From positions 1-42,180 of the forward strand of contig CAMPIM010000017.1 in NCBI GenBank assembly GCA_946886365.1: DNA of 42,180 nt. Direction: 5' to 3'. Both the position numbers and the translations under genes were made by a program. The notes under the pieces were generated by a model. It saw only the letters and a program-made list of their open reading frames with translations. It did no database searches and was not told where the DNA came from. This document shows, in pieces, positions 17,115 to 25,036 of this stretch. Numbering within the stretch: position 1 is the stretch's first letter; each line of letters opens with the position of its first letter. Source of the DNA: an uncultured Novosphingobium sp. (GTDB taxonomy: Bacteria; Pseudomonadota; Alphaproteobacteria; Sphingomonadales; Sphingomonadaceae).

Positions 17115-18020
17115 ATGCTGCCTTTCTCCCGCGTCACCATCATCGGCCTTGGCCTGATCGGCTCATCCCTCGCGCGGGCGATCCGCGAATATATGCCGAC
17201 GGTTCGGGTGACGGGTCATGATGCCGATCCAAATGTGCGGCAGATCGCGCGGGCGATCGACCTGTGCGATGATGTGACCGACACGGCGGGCGCTAGCGTG
17301 ACCGACGCCGATCTGGTCGTGCTGTGCGTGCCGGTGCGGGCCATGGGCGCGGCGGCGGCGGAGATTGCGGACGACCTGCCCGCCGATGCGATCGTGAGCG
17401 ATGTGGGATCATGCAAGGCAGATGTGCTGGCGCAGCTGAACGCGGCCCTGCCCGGACGCGTCATCATCCCCGCACATCCGGTCGCCGGGACCGAAAATAG
17501 CGGACCTGAGGCGGGTTTCGCCAGCCTGTTCCAGGGTCGCTGGTGCATCATCACGCCGCCTGCCGGAGCCGATCCGGCCGCGGTCGAGCGCATTTCCGAA
17601 CTATGGCATCGCGTCGGCGCGGACGTCGAGACGATGGACCCGCAGCATCATGACCTGGTGCTGGCCGTGACGAGCCATCTGCCGCACCTTATCGCCTATA
17701 CGATCGTTGGTACGGCCAGCGATCTGGAAGATGTGACCCAGTCCGAGGTCATCAAATATTCCGCAGGCGGCTTTCGCGACTTCACCCGCATTGCTGCGTC
17801 CGATCCCACCATGTGGCGCGACGTGTTCCTGGCGAACAAGGATGCGGTGCTGGAGATGCTGCAACGTTTCTCCGAGGATCTGTCGGCTTTGCAGCGGGCC
17901 ATCCGGTGGAATGACGGGGATGCGCTGTTCAATCTGTTTACGAAGACGCGGGCCATCCGGCGGTCTATCATCGAGCAGGGACAGGATGATCCCAAGCCCG
18001 ACTTTGGGCGACGTCATTGA
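17115..18020 (+). CDS. tyrA: Prephenate/arogenate (cyclohexadienyl) dehydrogenase
   Basis: The 301-residue product is the TyrA-type NAD-dependent dehydrogenase of tyrosine synthesis. The N-terminal nucleotide-binding motif is VTIIGLGLIGSSLARAI at about 7-23. VSDVGSCKADVL, then IPAHPVAGTENSGPEAGFASLFQGRWCIITP holds the conserved catalytic His and the substrate loop. HHDLVLAVTSHLPHLIAYTIVG and KYSAGGFRDFTRIAASDPTMWRDVFLANK mark the helical dimerisation part. No ACT or chorismate mutase domain is fused. It may use prephenate or arogenate; the Zymomonas homologue is a cyclohexadienyl dehydrogenase. A GGAGG sequence at the end of hisC serves as ribosome site, and the three-base gap shows an operon. 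Confidence 0.94.
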   Translation: MLPFSRVTIIGLGLIGSSLARAIREYMPTVRVTGHDADPNVRQIARAIDLCDDVTDTAGASVTDADLVVLCVPVRAMGAAAAEIADDLPADAIVSDVGSCKADVLAQLNAALPGRVIIPAHPVAGTENSGPEAGFASLFQGRWCIITPPAGADPAAVERISELWHRVGADVETMDPQHHDLVLAVTSHLPHLIAYTIVGTASDLEDVTQSEVIKYSAGGFRDFTRIAASDPTMWRDVFLANKDAVLEMLQRFSEDLSALQRAIRWNDGDALFNLFTKTRAIRRSIIEQGQDDPKPDFGRRH

Positions 18021-18054
18021 TATAGTTGCTGGAGCCGCCTTCAAAATAAGTAGA

Positions 18055-18081
18055 GCCCTTCGACAGGCTCAGGGCGAACGG
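18055..18081. repeat. Intergenic repeat, copy D (single arm)
   Basis: One arm, GCCCTTCGACAGGCTCAG followed by GGCGAACGG, lies in the 69-base gap where tyrA and the plsC-type gene meet tail to tail. No second arm is present. Confidence 0.75.
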
Positions 18082-18089
18082 GGGTGGTG

Positions 18090-18791
18090 TTAGCGCGCCG
18101 ACGGTTGGTTAAGTGCATTAATCGCAGCATGGACGCGCGCTTCGGCTTCGCGGCGATCGAGGCCCGCGGGGATGATCTCGCCCGCCTTGTAGGTGATCGT
18201 GCCCGCGCGCTTCATGAATTTGCCGCGCGGCGACAGGCGGCCGCTGTCGATCGCGATTGGAACGACTGGCAGGCGAAGGAGGGAATAGAGGCCCGCGAAG
18301 CCCGCACGCAGCGGTGGGGATTCGCCGTGAGGGACGCGCGTGCCTTCTGGAAAGAGGCAGACGGCGCGGCCCTGATCGGTTGCGGCGCGGGCGGCGGCTC
18401 GCAGGGTTCGCAGGGCACTGGCTCCAGCGGTGCGCTCAACCGGAATAAGGCCGTACAGCCGACCGATACGGCCCCACAAAGGAATGTCGAGCAGTTCGCG
18501 CTTGGCAGCGATGACCGGGCGATCGAAGATGCAGAGCAGGTCGATGGTTTCGAACATCGACTCATGCTTGACGATATAGAGATAGCTGCCGTGCGGCAGG
18601 TCGCCTTCAATCCGCACTTTTTGCCCGAGAATCCAGCGCGCGCAGAGGCGGTGGAAGCGGCCCCATGCCGTTGCCACGACCGGAACCCCAGCAGGCCATG
18701 GCCATGCCACAGCCAGAGCAGCAAGAACCAGCAGCAAGGAGCCGCTGTAGAATATCAGCGTGAAGACGAGCGAGCGCAGGGCGGTGATCAT
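18090..18791 (-). CDS. 1-acyl-sn-glycerol-3-phosphate acyltransferase (PlsC-like)
   Basis: The 233-residue membrane protein has an N-terminal hydrophobic segment (LVFTLIFYSGSLLLVLAALAVAW) followed by the PlsC acyltransferase domain. The catalytic motif reads KHESMFETIDLL, that is H-X4-E rather than the classical H-X4-D (His76, Glu81 from this start). I have seen this variant in alphaproteobacterial PlsC proteins. GLIPVERTAGASALR and LFPEGTRVPHGE supply the other motifs. It would convert lysophosphatidic acid to phosphatidic acid at the inner membrane. I chose the ATG at 18791. A TTG at 18806 overlaps the upstream stop as TTGA and would add five residues; neither has a clear ribosome site. It is the last gene of ftsE-ftsX-ydcF-plsC. 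Confidence 0.85.
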   Translation of the reverse strand: MITALRSLVFTLIFYSGSLLLVLAALAVAWPWPAGVPVVATAWGRFHRLCARWILGQKVRIEGDLPHGSYLYIVKHESMFETIDLLCIFDRPVIAAKRELLDIPLWGRIGRLYGLIPVERTAGASALRTLRAAARAATDQGRAVCLFPEGTRVPHGESPPLRAGFAGLYSLLRLPVVPIAIDSGRLSPRGKFMKRAGTITYKAGEIIPAGLDRREAEARVHAAINALNQPSAR

Positions 18792-18802
18792 AAGGCCGTT
18801 CT

Positions 18803-19333
18803 TCAAATCCCGACGAGCGCGGCGGCGCGGCGGAGGAGATATTTATTATATTCCCGCATCAGCATCCTGAGGCTGGGCCTGCTGGGCACGGCGTCATAGA
18901 CGATCGTCAGATTGCCGGGCACCGCCTGCCGCAGCTCAAGCGCGGCGCGGCGCATGTGCCAGTCCGTCGTGATGAGGCGGACGGTGCGGAAGTCCCTGCG
19001 CTCCAGCCAATGCGCGGTTTCGATGGCGTTGGAGCGGGTGTCGATCGCTTCACGGCCCAGGGTTATGCAGCAGGAAAATAGCCGTTCGGGCCTTTCATAT
19101 TGCGCCGCCAGTTCCGCCGGGCGGACGGAGCGATCGACGCCCGAGATCAGCATTCGCTTCGCCGCACCCTCTTCAAGCAGGGCAAGGCCACGGTCGATCC
19201 GGCCCGCGCCGCCCGTCAGCACGACGATGGCGTCTGTCGGGCGGCCATCGAGCGGCTGGGGCAGGAAGATCGCGAACCAAGCGAAACCCAGCATCCAGGC
19301 GAGCAATGTCACCGCGAAGAGGCGGACGATCAT
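18803..19333 (-). CDS. YdcF/SanA-family (DUF218) membrane protein
   Basis: The 176-residue product has one N-terminal membrane segment (IVRLFAVTLLAWMLGFAWFAIFL) followed by a DUF218 domain. TDAIVVLTGGAGRIDRGLALLEEGAAKRMLISG is the typical start; TRSNAIETAHWLERRDFRTVRLITTDWHMRRAALELRQ is the typical core with the conserved Asn, Glu and Trp-His residues. Relatives (YdcF, SanA, ElyC) affect envelope integrity, but their biochemical role is poorly known. The ATG at 19333 overlaps the ftsX stop as ATGA; the longer open frame would run far into ftsX. It is coupled to ftsX upstream and nearly overlaps plsC downstream, which suggests a role in envelope growth. Confidence 0.85.
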   Translation of the reverse strand: MIVRLFAVTLLAWMLGFAWFAIFLPQPLDGRPTDAIVVLTGGAGRIDRGLALLEEGAAKRMLISGVDRSVRPAELAAQYERPERLFSCCITLGREAIDTRSNAIETAHWLERRDFRTVRLITTDWHMRRAALELRQAVPGNLTIVYDAVPSRPSLRMLMREYNKYLLRRAAALVGI

Positions 19334-20232
19334 AGCAACCGCCCCAGGGACCGCAGGACGGTCCACCGCGCGGCCAGCGTCGAGAGCAGGACGCCGCCTA
19401 TGGGCAGGGTGGCAAGGATCAGCCAACTGCTCCACGGCAGGCTGATCGCCGCCAGCAGATCAGACCCTGTCGCCGCGAGCCGGGTGCCCAGCAGGATGAT
19501 GACCAGCAACGCGGTGACGAAGCCCAGCAGGCCGCCGAACAGCGCGTCGAGGCCGATGCGCCGCTGAAATAGCCGGGCGATCTGCACATCGGTGGCGCCC
19601 ATCAGGTGAAGTACGTCGATCGTGCCGCGATGGCTGTCATGCGCGGCGCGCGCGGCGAGAACAACGATGGCGGCGGTGGCGAGCGCCATCAGCAGGACAA
19701 TGCCTGCGGCGAGCCCCCCCAACGCGGCAAGCAGGCTGCCGAGCGGCTGGAGGAAGGCGGCGTGGGGTTCGACGCGGATGTTCGGCGACAGGGTCGCGAG
19801 GACGCGGCCCAGCCGCTGCACTTTGGCTGCGGTCGCGCCGGGCGTCAGTTCAACATCGATCAGCGCGGGGATGGGCAGGTCGCCGCTCGCGGCATCCTGA
19901 CCCAGCCAGGGACGGATCTGGTCGGCGAGGGTCGCGGGATCGACCGGATGAACCGCGCGCACGTCAGCGGATTTGCGCAGCAGGCGGGCGGCGGCCCCGC
20001 TCAGCGCCTCGCGCCGGTCGGCATTGGCCTCGACAATCTGGACCGTGGCGCGTCCGGCGAGGTCGGCGCCGACCGACTGCACCGCCGCTGCAAGGCCAAG
20101 GCCAGAGGCGGCGGCAAGGACGGTCAGGAACATCATGATCGCAATCACCCAGGGCATGGGTCCGGCGACGCGGCCTTCGGGCAGCAGCCGGTGGCGGGCG
20201 GCAGCGGCGGCGCGGCGATCGGCTGCGGTCAT
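19330..20232 (-). CDS. ftsX: Cell division protein FtsX
   Basis: The 300-residue product is the membrane subunit of the FtsEX complex, which controls septal peptidoglycan hydrolysis. A short cytoplasmic N-terminus is followed by the first membrane segment (PWVIAIMMFLTVLAAASGLGLAAAV, about 27-51). A periplasmic loop of about 110 residues follows. Three more segments close the protein: LAALGGLAAGIVLLMALATAAIVVLAA, LDALFGGLLGFVTALLVIILLG and LILATLPIGGVLLSTLAA. Between segments 2 and 3 lies TIDVLHLMGATDVQIARLFQRR, the conserved cytoplasmic stretch of FtsX (usually with LVGAT). The ATG overlaps the ftsE stop as ATGA. Confidence 0.93.
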   Translation of the reverse strand: MTAADRRAAAAARHRLLPEGRVAGPMPWVIAIMMFLTVLAAASGLGLAAAVQSVGADLAGRATVQIVEANADRREALSGAAARLLRKSADVRAVHPVDPATLADQIRPWLGQDAASGDLPIPALIDVELTPGATAAKVQRLGRVLATLSPNIRVEPHAAFLQPLGSLLAALGGLAAGIVLLMALATAAIVVLAARAAHDSHRGTIDVLHLMGATDVQIARLFQRRIGLDALFGGLLGFVTALLVIILLGTRLAATGSDLLAAISLPWSSWLILATLPIGGVLLSTLAARWTVLRSLGRLL

Positions 20233-20945
20233 GACGCGGCCATGCCTTGCGATCGGGGCGGGTAGCGCAGCGATCCGGTGGGATCGGACAGCCGACCCTT
20301 GTCCAGCCGCATCATCTGCGCGCCTTCGACCTGACCGATCAGCGGCAGGTCGTGGGTCGCGACGACGATGGTGGTGCCGAGGCGGTTGAGCGCTTCGAAC
20401 AGGGTGAGCAGACGGCGGGCCATGTCGGCATCGACGTTGCCGGTGGGCTCGTCCGCTACCAGGATTTCGGGCCGGGCGATGACCGCGCGGGCGATGGCGA
20501 CGCGCTGCTGCTCTCCGCCCGAGAGTGTCGCCGGGCGCGCCTGCCCCCGGTCACCAAGGCCGACCCAGTTGAGCATTTCCGAGACCGAGGCGTCGATCTC
20601 GCTTTCCTCCATGCCCGCGACCCGCAGCGGCAGGGCGATATTGTCATAGGCGGACAGGTGCGCGACCAGCCGGAAGTCCTGGAAAACGACGCCGATGCGG
20701 CGGCGAAAGCCTGGCAGGCGCTTGCGGGGGAGCGTCACCACATCCTCCCCGAACAGCCGGATGACGCCGCGACTGGGGCGCTGGGCCAAGTAAAGGAGCT
20801 TCAGCAGCGACGTCTTGCCCGCGCCCGACGCGCCGGTCAGGAAATAGAAGCCGCCGCCATGCAGCGAGAAGCTGACGTCGGACAGCGTTTCGCTGTCCAG
20901 ACCATAGCGCAGGCCGACATTTTCGAACTGGACGATCGCCGACAT
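20229..20945 (-). CDS. ftsE: Cell division ATP-binding protein FtsE
   Basis: The 238-residue ABC ATPase begins [15 protein letters not shown]. Walker A is [14 protein letters not shown] near 37-50, and the FtsE-typical [19 protein letters not shown] follows. [31 protein letters not shown] is next. The signature is [32 protein letters not shown], followed by the H-loop VATHDLPLI. It partners FtsX at the division site. The open frame reaches 21101, but the first family residues start at the ATG at 20945. The DNA upstream of that ATG has no clear ribosome site. It is the first gene of the ftsE-ftsX-ydcF-plsC unit and diverges from the zinc-ribbon protein gene. Confidence 0.95.
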   Translation of the reverse strand: MSAIVQFENVGLRYGLDSETLSDVSFSLHGGGFYFLTGASGAGKTSLLKLLYLAQRPSRGVIRLFGEDVVTLPRKRLPGFRRRIGVVFQDFRLVAHLSAYDNIALPLRVAGMEESEIDASVSEMLNWVGLGDRGQARPATLSGGEQQRVAIARAVIARPEILVADEPTGNVDADMARRLLTLFEALNRLGTTIVVATHDLPLIGQVEGAQMMRLDKGRLSDPTGSLRYPPRSQGMAAS

Positions 20946-21080
20946 GTTTCGATGAATGCGCCCGCGCGCTCCCTGCTTCCCCTTGGGTACAGCCATGGCA
21001 CAGCGGGCAGGCAGGCGTAAAGCGCCAAGCGCCATCATCCACCGAGTCGCGGCATCTTCGGCCTCCCCATTCAATGCCGC

Positions 21081-21110
21081 TTGCCCTCGAGTCCAAGCCA
21101 TGGCTATGAA
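21081..21110 (+). promoter_or_regulatory. Candidate leaderless promoter of the zinc-ribbon gene
   Basis: TTGCCC at 21081-21086 and TATGAA at 21105-21110, within GGCTATGAA, are 18 bases apart. The -10 ends five bases before the ATG at 21116, and no ribosome site is present. Confidence 0.45.
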
Positions 21111-21115
21111 GCGTC

Positions 21116-21946
21116 ATGATCCTGGTGTGTCCCAATTGCGCCACGCGCTATATTGTGCCGGACAGCGCCGTCGGCCCCGATGGCCGCCAGGTTCGCTGCG
21201 CCTCCTGCAAACATAGCTGGTTCCAGGAAGGTGCGGCTCTGCCGGTCAGGGAAAAGGCCGTGGAGATGGCGGAAGCGCCCGTCGCCGCCGAAGCGCGCCC
21301 TGCCCCGCCGCCGCCTGTTGCCTCTGCTCCGCCTCCTCCTGCTGCGCCTGTCGAGGCTCCGGCGGAGCCCGCTCGGGTAGTAGAAGCGGTAGCTGCGCCG
21401 ATACCCGAGCCAGTGGCAGTCGCGCCGAGCATGTCAGCAGCGCAGACCGATAATAGCGTCGATGACATTTACGGCCGGCACCGCGAGGAACCTGCGGAAA
21501 GCTACGCCGCGCCGGTCAGGCCGCGCCGCAATCGCCTGAAGCTGTGGACCTATGCGGCAGTGCTTTTCTGCCTTGCGGTTGGCGGCATTGGGGGCGCGCT
21601 CTGGTATTTCGGCACGCCAAGCTGGGCGGTCAATCTGGGCTTTGTTTCGGAAGAGGGCGATCCGGACCTGCTATTCTACCTGTCCAAGCCCGCCGAGCGG
21701 CGCAAGCTGCCGACCGGGGAGGAATATTTCGCCTTTGGTGCGCGGATCGTGAACAGCGGGAAGCAGACTTTGCCGGTGCCGCCGGTGCTGGTGCAGTTGC
21801 GCGATCAGCAGAACAGGCTGGTGTTCAGCTGGACGACGAAGGCGGATCGCACCAGCCTGAAGCCCGGCGAGGAAGCGTCGATCAACGAAAGCCGGATCGA
21901 CATTCCGAAAAATGCCGAGAATTTGTCGCTGACCTTCGTTCAGTAA
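21116..21946 (+). CDS. MJ0042-type zinc-ribbon membrane protein
   Basis: The 276-residue product starts with a MJ0042 zinc ribbon: [35 protein letters not shown], with the metal-ligand cysteines at 5, 8, 28 and 31. A long Pro/Ala-rich low-complexity linker follows (about 50-110), then a single transmembrane segment [25 protein letters not shown] at about 141-165. The C-terminal part ([51 protein letters not shown]) is a DUF3426-like periplasmic beta domain. Such proteins are common next to ftsE in alphaproteobacteria, which suggests an envelope or division-linked role, but the function is unknown. The start seems leaderless. Confidence 0.88.
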   Translation: MILVCPNCATRYIVPDSAVGPDGRQVRCASCKHSWFQEGAALPVREKAVEMAEAPVAAEARPAPPPPVASAPPPPAAPVEAPAEPARVVEAVAAPIPEPVAVAPSMSAAQTDNSVDDIYGRHREEPAESYAAPVRPRRNRLKLWTYAAVLFCLAVGGIGGALWYFGTPSWAVNLGFVSEEGDPDLLFYLSKPAERRKLPTGEEYFAFGARIVNSGKQTLPVPPVLVQLRDQQNRLVFSWTTKADRTSLKPGEEASINESRIDIPKNAENLSLTFVQ

Positions 21947-21970
21947 GCGGCCAGCCTCCATTAGCCCATT

Positions 21971-22046
21971 TTCGTTCGGGCTGAGCCTGTCGAAGCCCCC
22001 TTCTTTTTCAAGAAAGTAAGCCCTTCGATACGCTCAGGGCGAACGG
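21971..22046. repeat. Paired intergenic repeat, copy E
   Basis: A full pair: TTCGTTCGGGCTGAGC plus CTGTCGAAGCCC, and the opposing CCCTTCGATACGCTCAG plus GGCGAACGG, around a 20-base middle containing TTCTTTTTCAAGAAA. It separates the convergent zinc-ribbon and pirin genes and may act as a bidirectional 3' end element. Confidence 0.85.
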
Positions 22047-22066
22047 TCATTGTGGGGCGGATGATT

Positions 22067-22972
22067 TCACGGATAGCTCACCGTCTTGGGCCGCCCCTTC
22101 GGGATCGGGATGAATTCCTGATCATCGCCGGGGATCAGCGGGAAGCGCATCGCCTCCCAATCCTCGCGCGCCTGATAGAGGCGATCGGTCGAAGAGGAGA
22201 CGAAATTCCACCATACATGGCGCGGCGTCTTGAACGCCTCGCCCCCGCAATACATCACGCGGCCGCCATCGACGCTCATCAATGTGGCACGGGTGCCGGG
22301 ACGCAGGACGTAGAGCGTCTGGGGCAGCAACGCGACGCCATCGAGCGCCGCGTCTCCGCCAGCGACATAGATGGCGCGCTCATCTGCATCGGTGTCGATC
22401 GGCACGGTCCCGCCGGGTGACAGTTGAATATCGGCATAGATGGTGTCGGCATAAGTCGTGACCGGCGATGTCGCGCCCCAAAGGCTGCCCATGATCACGC
22501 GCGCGCTCGCCCGGCCGCAATCGATCACGGGCAAGCCGCCCTCGCTGACATGCTCGAAGGCTGGCGCCATTTCCTCGATGCCGTCCGGCAGGGCAAGCCA
22601 TGTCTGAATGGCCGAGATTTTGGACTCACGCACGCGGTCACTATCGGGCGAGCGTTCGGAATGGACGATGCCGCTGCCTGCGGTCATCAGATTGACCGCG
22701 CCCGGCTCGATCAGTTGCTCCGTGCCCAAGGAGTCCCGATGCAGGAATGCGCCCTCGAACATATAGGTGACCGTGGAGAGATTGATGTGCGGGTGCGGGC
22801 GCACGTCGATGCCCTGCCCCGCACCGATCTTCGCGGGTCCGGCCTGATCGAAGAAGATGAAGGGGCCGACCATCGTCCGGCCCGGCGCGGGCAGTGAACG
22901 ATGGACGCGGAAGTCGCCCAGATCATGGGTGGTCGGGCTAACGGTCTGGATGACGAGGTCGTCTAACGTCAT
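22067..22972 (-). CDS. Pirin family protein
   Basis: The 301-residue product is a bicupin of the pirin family. The N-terminal cupin holds the metal ligands in VRPHPHINLSTVTYMFEGAFLHRDSLG (two His) and NLMTAGSGIVHSERSP (His and Glu), all intact. The family opening, PGRTMVGPFIFFDQAGPAKIGAGQGIDV, is present. The C-terminal cupin includes YADIQLSPGGTVPIDTDADERAIYVAGGDAAL. Bacterial pirins can show quercetin 2,3-dioxygenase activity or act as redox-sensing regulators; which applies here is unknown. The next upstream gene on the same strand is BolA, 14 bases away, so the two are probably co-transcribed. Confidence 0.92.
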   Translation of the reverse strand: MTLDDLVIQTVSPTTHDLGDFRVHRSLPAPGRTMVGPFIFFDQAGPAKIGAGQGIDVRPHPHINLSTVTYMFEGAFLHRDSLGTEQLIEPGAVNLMTAGSGIVHSERSPDSDRVRESKISAIQTWLALPDGIEEMAPAFEHVSEGGLPVIDCGRASARVIMGSLWGATSPVTTYADTIYADIQLSPGGTVPIDTDADERAIYVAGGDAALDGVALLPQTLYVLRPGTRATLMSVDGGRVMYCGGEAFKTPRHVWWNFVSSSTDRLYQAREDWEAMRFPLIPGDDQEFIPIPKGRPKTVSYP

Positions 22973-22986
22973 GAGCTTTCCCCTGA

Positions 22987-23274
22987 TCAGGCTTCGCCGG
23001 GCGCGCGGGCTTTGATCGCCAGCGCGTGAACCTTGTCGCGCAGCAGATCGGCGAGCGCGGCGTTGACCAGCCGCTGGCGGGCCACGCGGTTCTTGGCCGC
23101 GAACTCGGCCGAGACGATCTCCACCGTAAAATGGCTTTCGCCTGATCCGTCATGTCCCGCATGACCGCGATGCTTCTCGCTGTCGTCGATCACGGCGAGA
23201 TGCTCTGGCGACAGGGCGGCGCGCAGCCGCTGTTCGATTTCCGTGGCCACCGGGCCTTTCAGTTGGGTGCTCAT
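22987..23274 (-). CDS. BolA-family protein
   Basis: The 95-residue product is a small BolA-type protein. VATEIEQRLRAALSPEHLAVIDDSEKHRGHAG leads into SGESHFTVEIVSAEFAAKNRVARQRLVNAALADLLRDKVHALAIKARAP. The conserved His of FxVxIVS-type strands and the RVHAL-like ending (here KVHALAI) are present. BolA proteins pair with monothiol glutaredoxins in Fe-S cluster handling and also affect morphology genes. I chose the ATG at 23274, preceded by AGGGGCG. An in-frame ATG at 23304 would add ten residues. A palindromic CCTATATAGG lies in the 44-base gap to the divergent J-domain gene. The pirin gene follows downstream. Confidence 0.9.
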   Translation of the reverse strand: MSTQLKGPVATEIEQRLRAALSPEHLAVIDDSEKHRGHAGHDGSGESHFTVEIVSAEFAAKNRVARQRLVNAALADLLRDKVHALAIKARAPGEA

Positions 23275-23318
23275 CGCCCCTATATAGGCCCTTTGTTCCA
23301 TCATGCATCAGGGCAATC

Positions 23319-24092
23319 TTGTCTACCGACCCGTACTCGACCCGCCGTTTCAACCGCTTCCATGGCCGCGTGGAAAGTGATCGCCCCTGCGCGGTCAATG
23401 GGTGCGCCGAGCCCGGAGAGTTTCGCGCTCCGCCGCTGGAGGGCGCGTCACCCAATCAGGAAGGCCCGCGCTGGCGCTGGCTGTGCCTGGATCATGTGCG
23501 CGAATTCAACCAGGGCTATAATTTCTTCACGGGCATGAGCCCGGATGAAATCGCCGCCGCCCAACGGCCCTTTGCGGGGTGGGAGCGGGAGACGCGCGCC
23601 TTTTCATCGAACGCAACGAGCCCGCCGCCCAAATGGTCAGACTTTCAGGACCCGCTCGACGCGATCGGCGCGAAGTTCAAGGAGCGGGTGGCCAAGGCCC
23701 GCGCCGACAGCCAGATGCGGCAGGACGGCAAGTTCCTGTCCAATGACGACCGCAAGGCGCTGTCGGTAATGGGCCTGCCCATCGACGCGGATCGCAAGGC
23801 GTTGCGACAGCGTTATACCGAGCTGCTGCGGCGCTATCATCCCGATCATAATGGAGGCGACCGTAGCCACGAAAGCGCATTGCAGGGCGTGATCGAAGCC
23901 TATGGGCTGCTGCGCAAGGCGGCTGCCTTCGCGTTAATGGGCAGGCCGCGCCGGATGGATTGGCCACTCGACACCGGCCTTCGCCATGGGTTACGGCGGA
24001 GGAGAGCGAATAGAAAGAAGAGCAATGACCGACATTCCCAACGTCCAGCCCGATACCCGATCAGAGACGCTGCTGGCTGCGCCCGACCGTGA
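23319..24092 (+). CDS. J-domain protein with an N-terminal Cys-containing region
   Basis: The 257-residue frame encodes an alphaproteobacterial J-domain co-chaperone. The N-terminal part has [26 protein letters not shown] and [11 protein letters not shown], with Cys24, Cys29, Cys56 and His59 as possible metal ligands. The J domain is C-terminal (about 145-200), with HPD at 174-176 in [31 protein letters not shown]. It would stimulate DnaK ATPase for a specific client. The start is TTG after AGGG. After residue 205 (AAAFA) the frame runs on for 52 Arg-rich residues ([14 protein letters not shown]...) into cobS. This tail looks like translated non-coding DNA, and a one-base change at GCGTTAATGG (23931-23940) would restore a stop. 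The gene lies between bolA and cobS, a familiar alphaproteobacterial order. Confidence 0.8.
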   Translation: MSTDPYSTRRFNRFHGRVESDRPCAVNGCAEPGEFRAPPLEGASPNQEGPRWRWLCLDHVREFNQGYNFFTGMSPDEIAAAQRPFAGWERETRAFSSNATSPPPKWSDFQDPLDAIGAKFKERVAKARADSQMRQDGKFLSNDDRKALSVMGLPIDADRKALRQRYTELLRRYHPDHNGGDRSHESALQGVIEAYGLLRKAAAFALMGRPRRMDWPLDTGLRHGLRRRRANRKKSNDRHSQRPARYPIRDAAGCARP

Positions 24093-25032
24093 GGTGGATG
24101 CGCGGGAAGTGTTCGGCATTGACGTCGATCTGAAAATCCCGGCCTTTTCCGAAGCGGACGAGCGGGTGCCGGATCTCGACCCCGCTTATGTGTTCGACCC
24201 GGATACCACGCTCGCAATTCTGGCGGGTTTTGCCTATAACCGGCGCGTCATGGTGCAGGGCTATCATGGCACCGGCAAGTCGAGCCATATTGAGCAGGTT
24301 GCGGCGCGGCTGCGCTGGCCCTGCATCCGCATCAACCTGGACGCGCATATCAGCCGTATCGACCTGGTCGGCCGTGATGCGATCGTGCTGCGGGATGGAC
24401 AGCAGGTGACGGAGTTCCGGGAGGGATTGCTGCCCTGGGCGTTGCAGCGCCCGGTAGCATTGGTGTTCGACGAGTATGATGCCGGGCGCCCCGATGTCAT
24501 GTTCGTGATCCAGCGCGTACTGGAAACCGACGGCAAGATGACGCTACTCGACCAGAATCGGGTAATCCGACCCAACCCGCATTTCCGGCTTTTCGCCACG
24601 GCCAATACCGTGGGTCTGGGCGACACGACCGGCCTCTATCATGGTACGCAGCAGATCAACCAGGGCCAGATGGACCGGTGGAATCTGGTGGTGACGCTCA
24701 ATTACCTGCCCGCCGCGACCGAAGCGCAGATCGTGCTCGCCAAGTCGGGCGAGTACGACCACGAAGGCGGCCGCAAGGAAGTCGAGAATATGATCAAGGT
24801 GGCGGAATTGACCCGCCAAGGCTTCATCAACGGCGACATTTCGACCGTGATGAGCCCCCGCACCGTGATCAGCTGGGCGCAGAATGCGTTGATCTTCAAG
24901 AATATCGGCTTTGCCTTCCGCCTGTCCTTCCTCAACAAATGCGATGAGGCGGAACGGCCGCTGGTGGCGGAATATTATCAGCGCGTGTTCGGCAAGGACC
25001 TGCCCGAAAGCGTCGCCCACCGGGCGGCCTGA
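24025..25032 (+). CDS. cobS: Cobaltochelatase subunit CobS
   Basis: The 335-residue AAA+ ATPase matches CobS, which with CobT forms the ring motor that drives cobalt insertion by CobN in the aerobic cobalamin pathway. It begins [59 protein letters not shown] is typical. Walker A is [20 protein letters not shown] near 77-96 and Walker B is [26 protein letters not shown] near 142-167. [34 protein letters not shown] holds the sensor region. The open frame extends to 23986, but the ATG at 24025 follows AAAGAAGAG. The J-domain frame overlaps its 5' end. OsmC follows four bases after the stop. No other cob gene except cobT is present in the window. Confidence 0.93.
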   Translation: MTDIPNVQPDTRSETLLAAPDREVDAREVFGIDVDLKIPAFSEADERVPDLDPAYVFDPDTTLAILAGFAYNRRVMVQGYHGTGKSSHIEQVAARLRWPCIRINLDAHISRIDLVGRDAIVLRDGQQVTEFREGLLPWALQRPVALVFDEYDAGRPDVMFVIQRVLETDGKMTLLDQNRVIRPNPHFRLFATANTVGLGDTTGLYHGTQQINQGQMDRWNLVVTLNYLPAATEAQIVLAKSGEYDHEGGRKEVENMIKVAELTRQGFINGDISTVMSPRTVISWAQNALIFKNIGFAFRLSFLNKCDEAERPLVAEYYQRVFGKDLPESVAHRAA

Positions 25033-25036
25033 CGCA

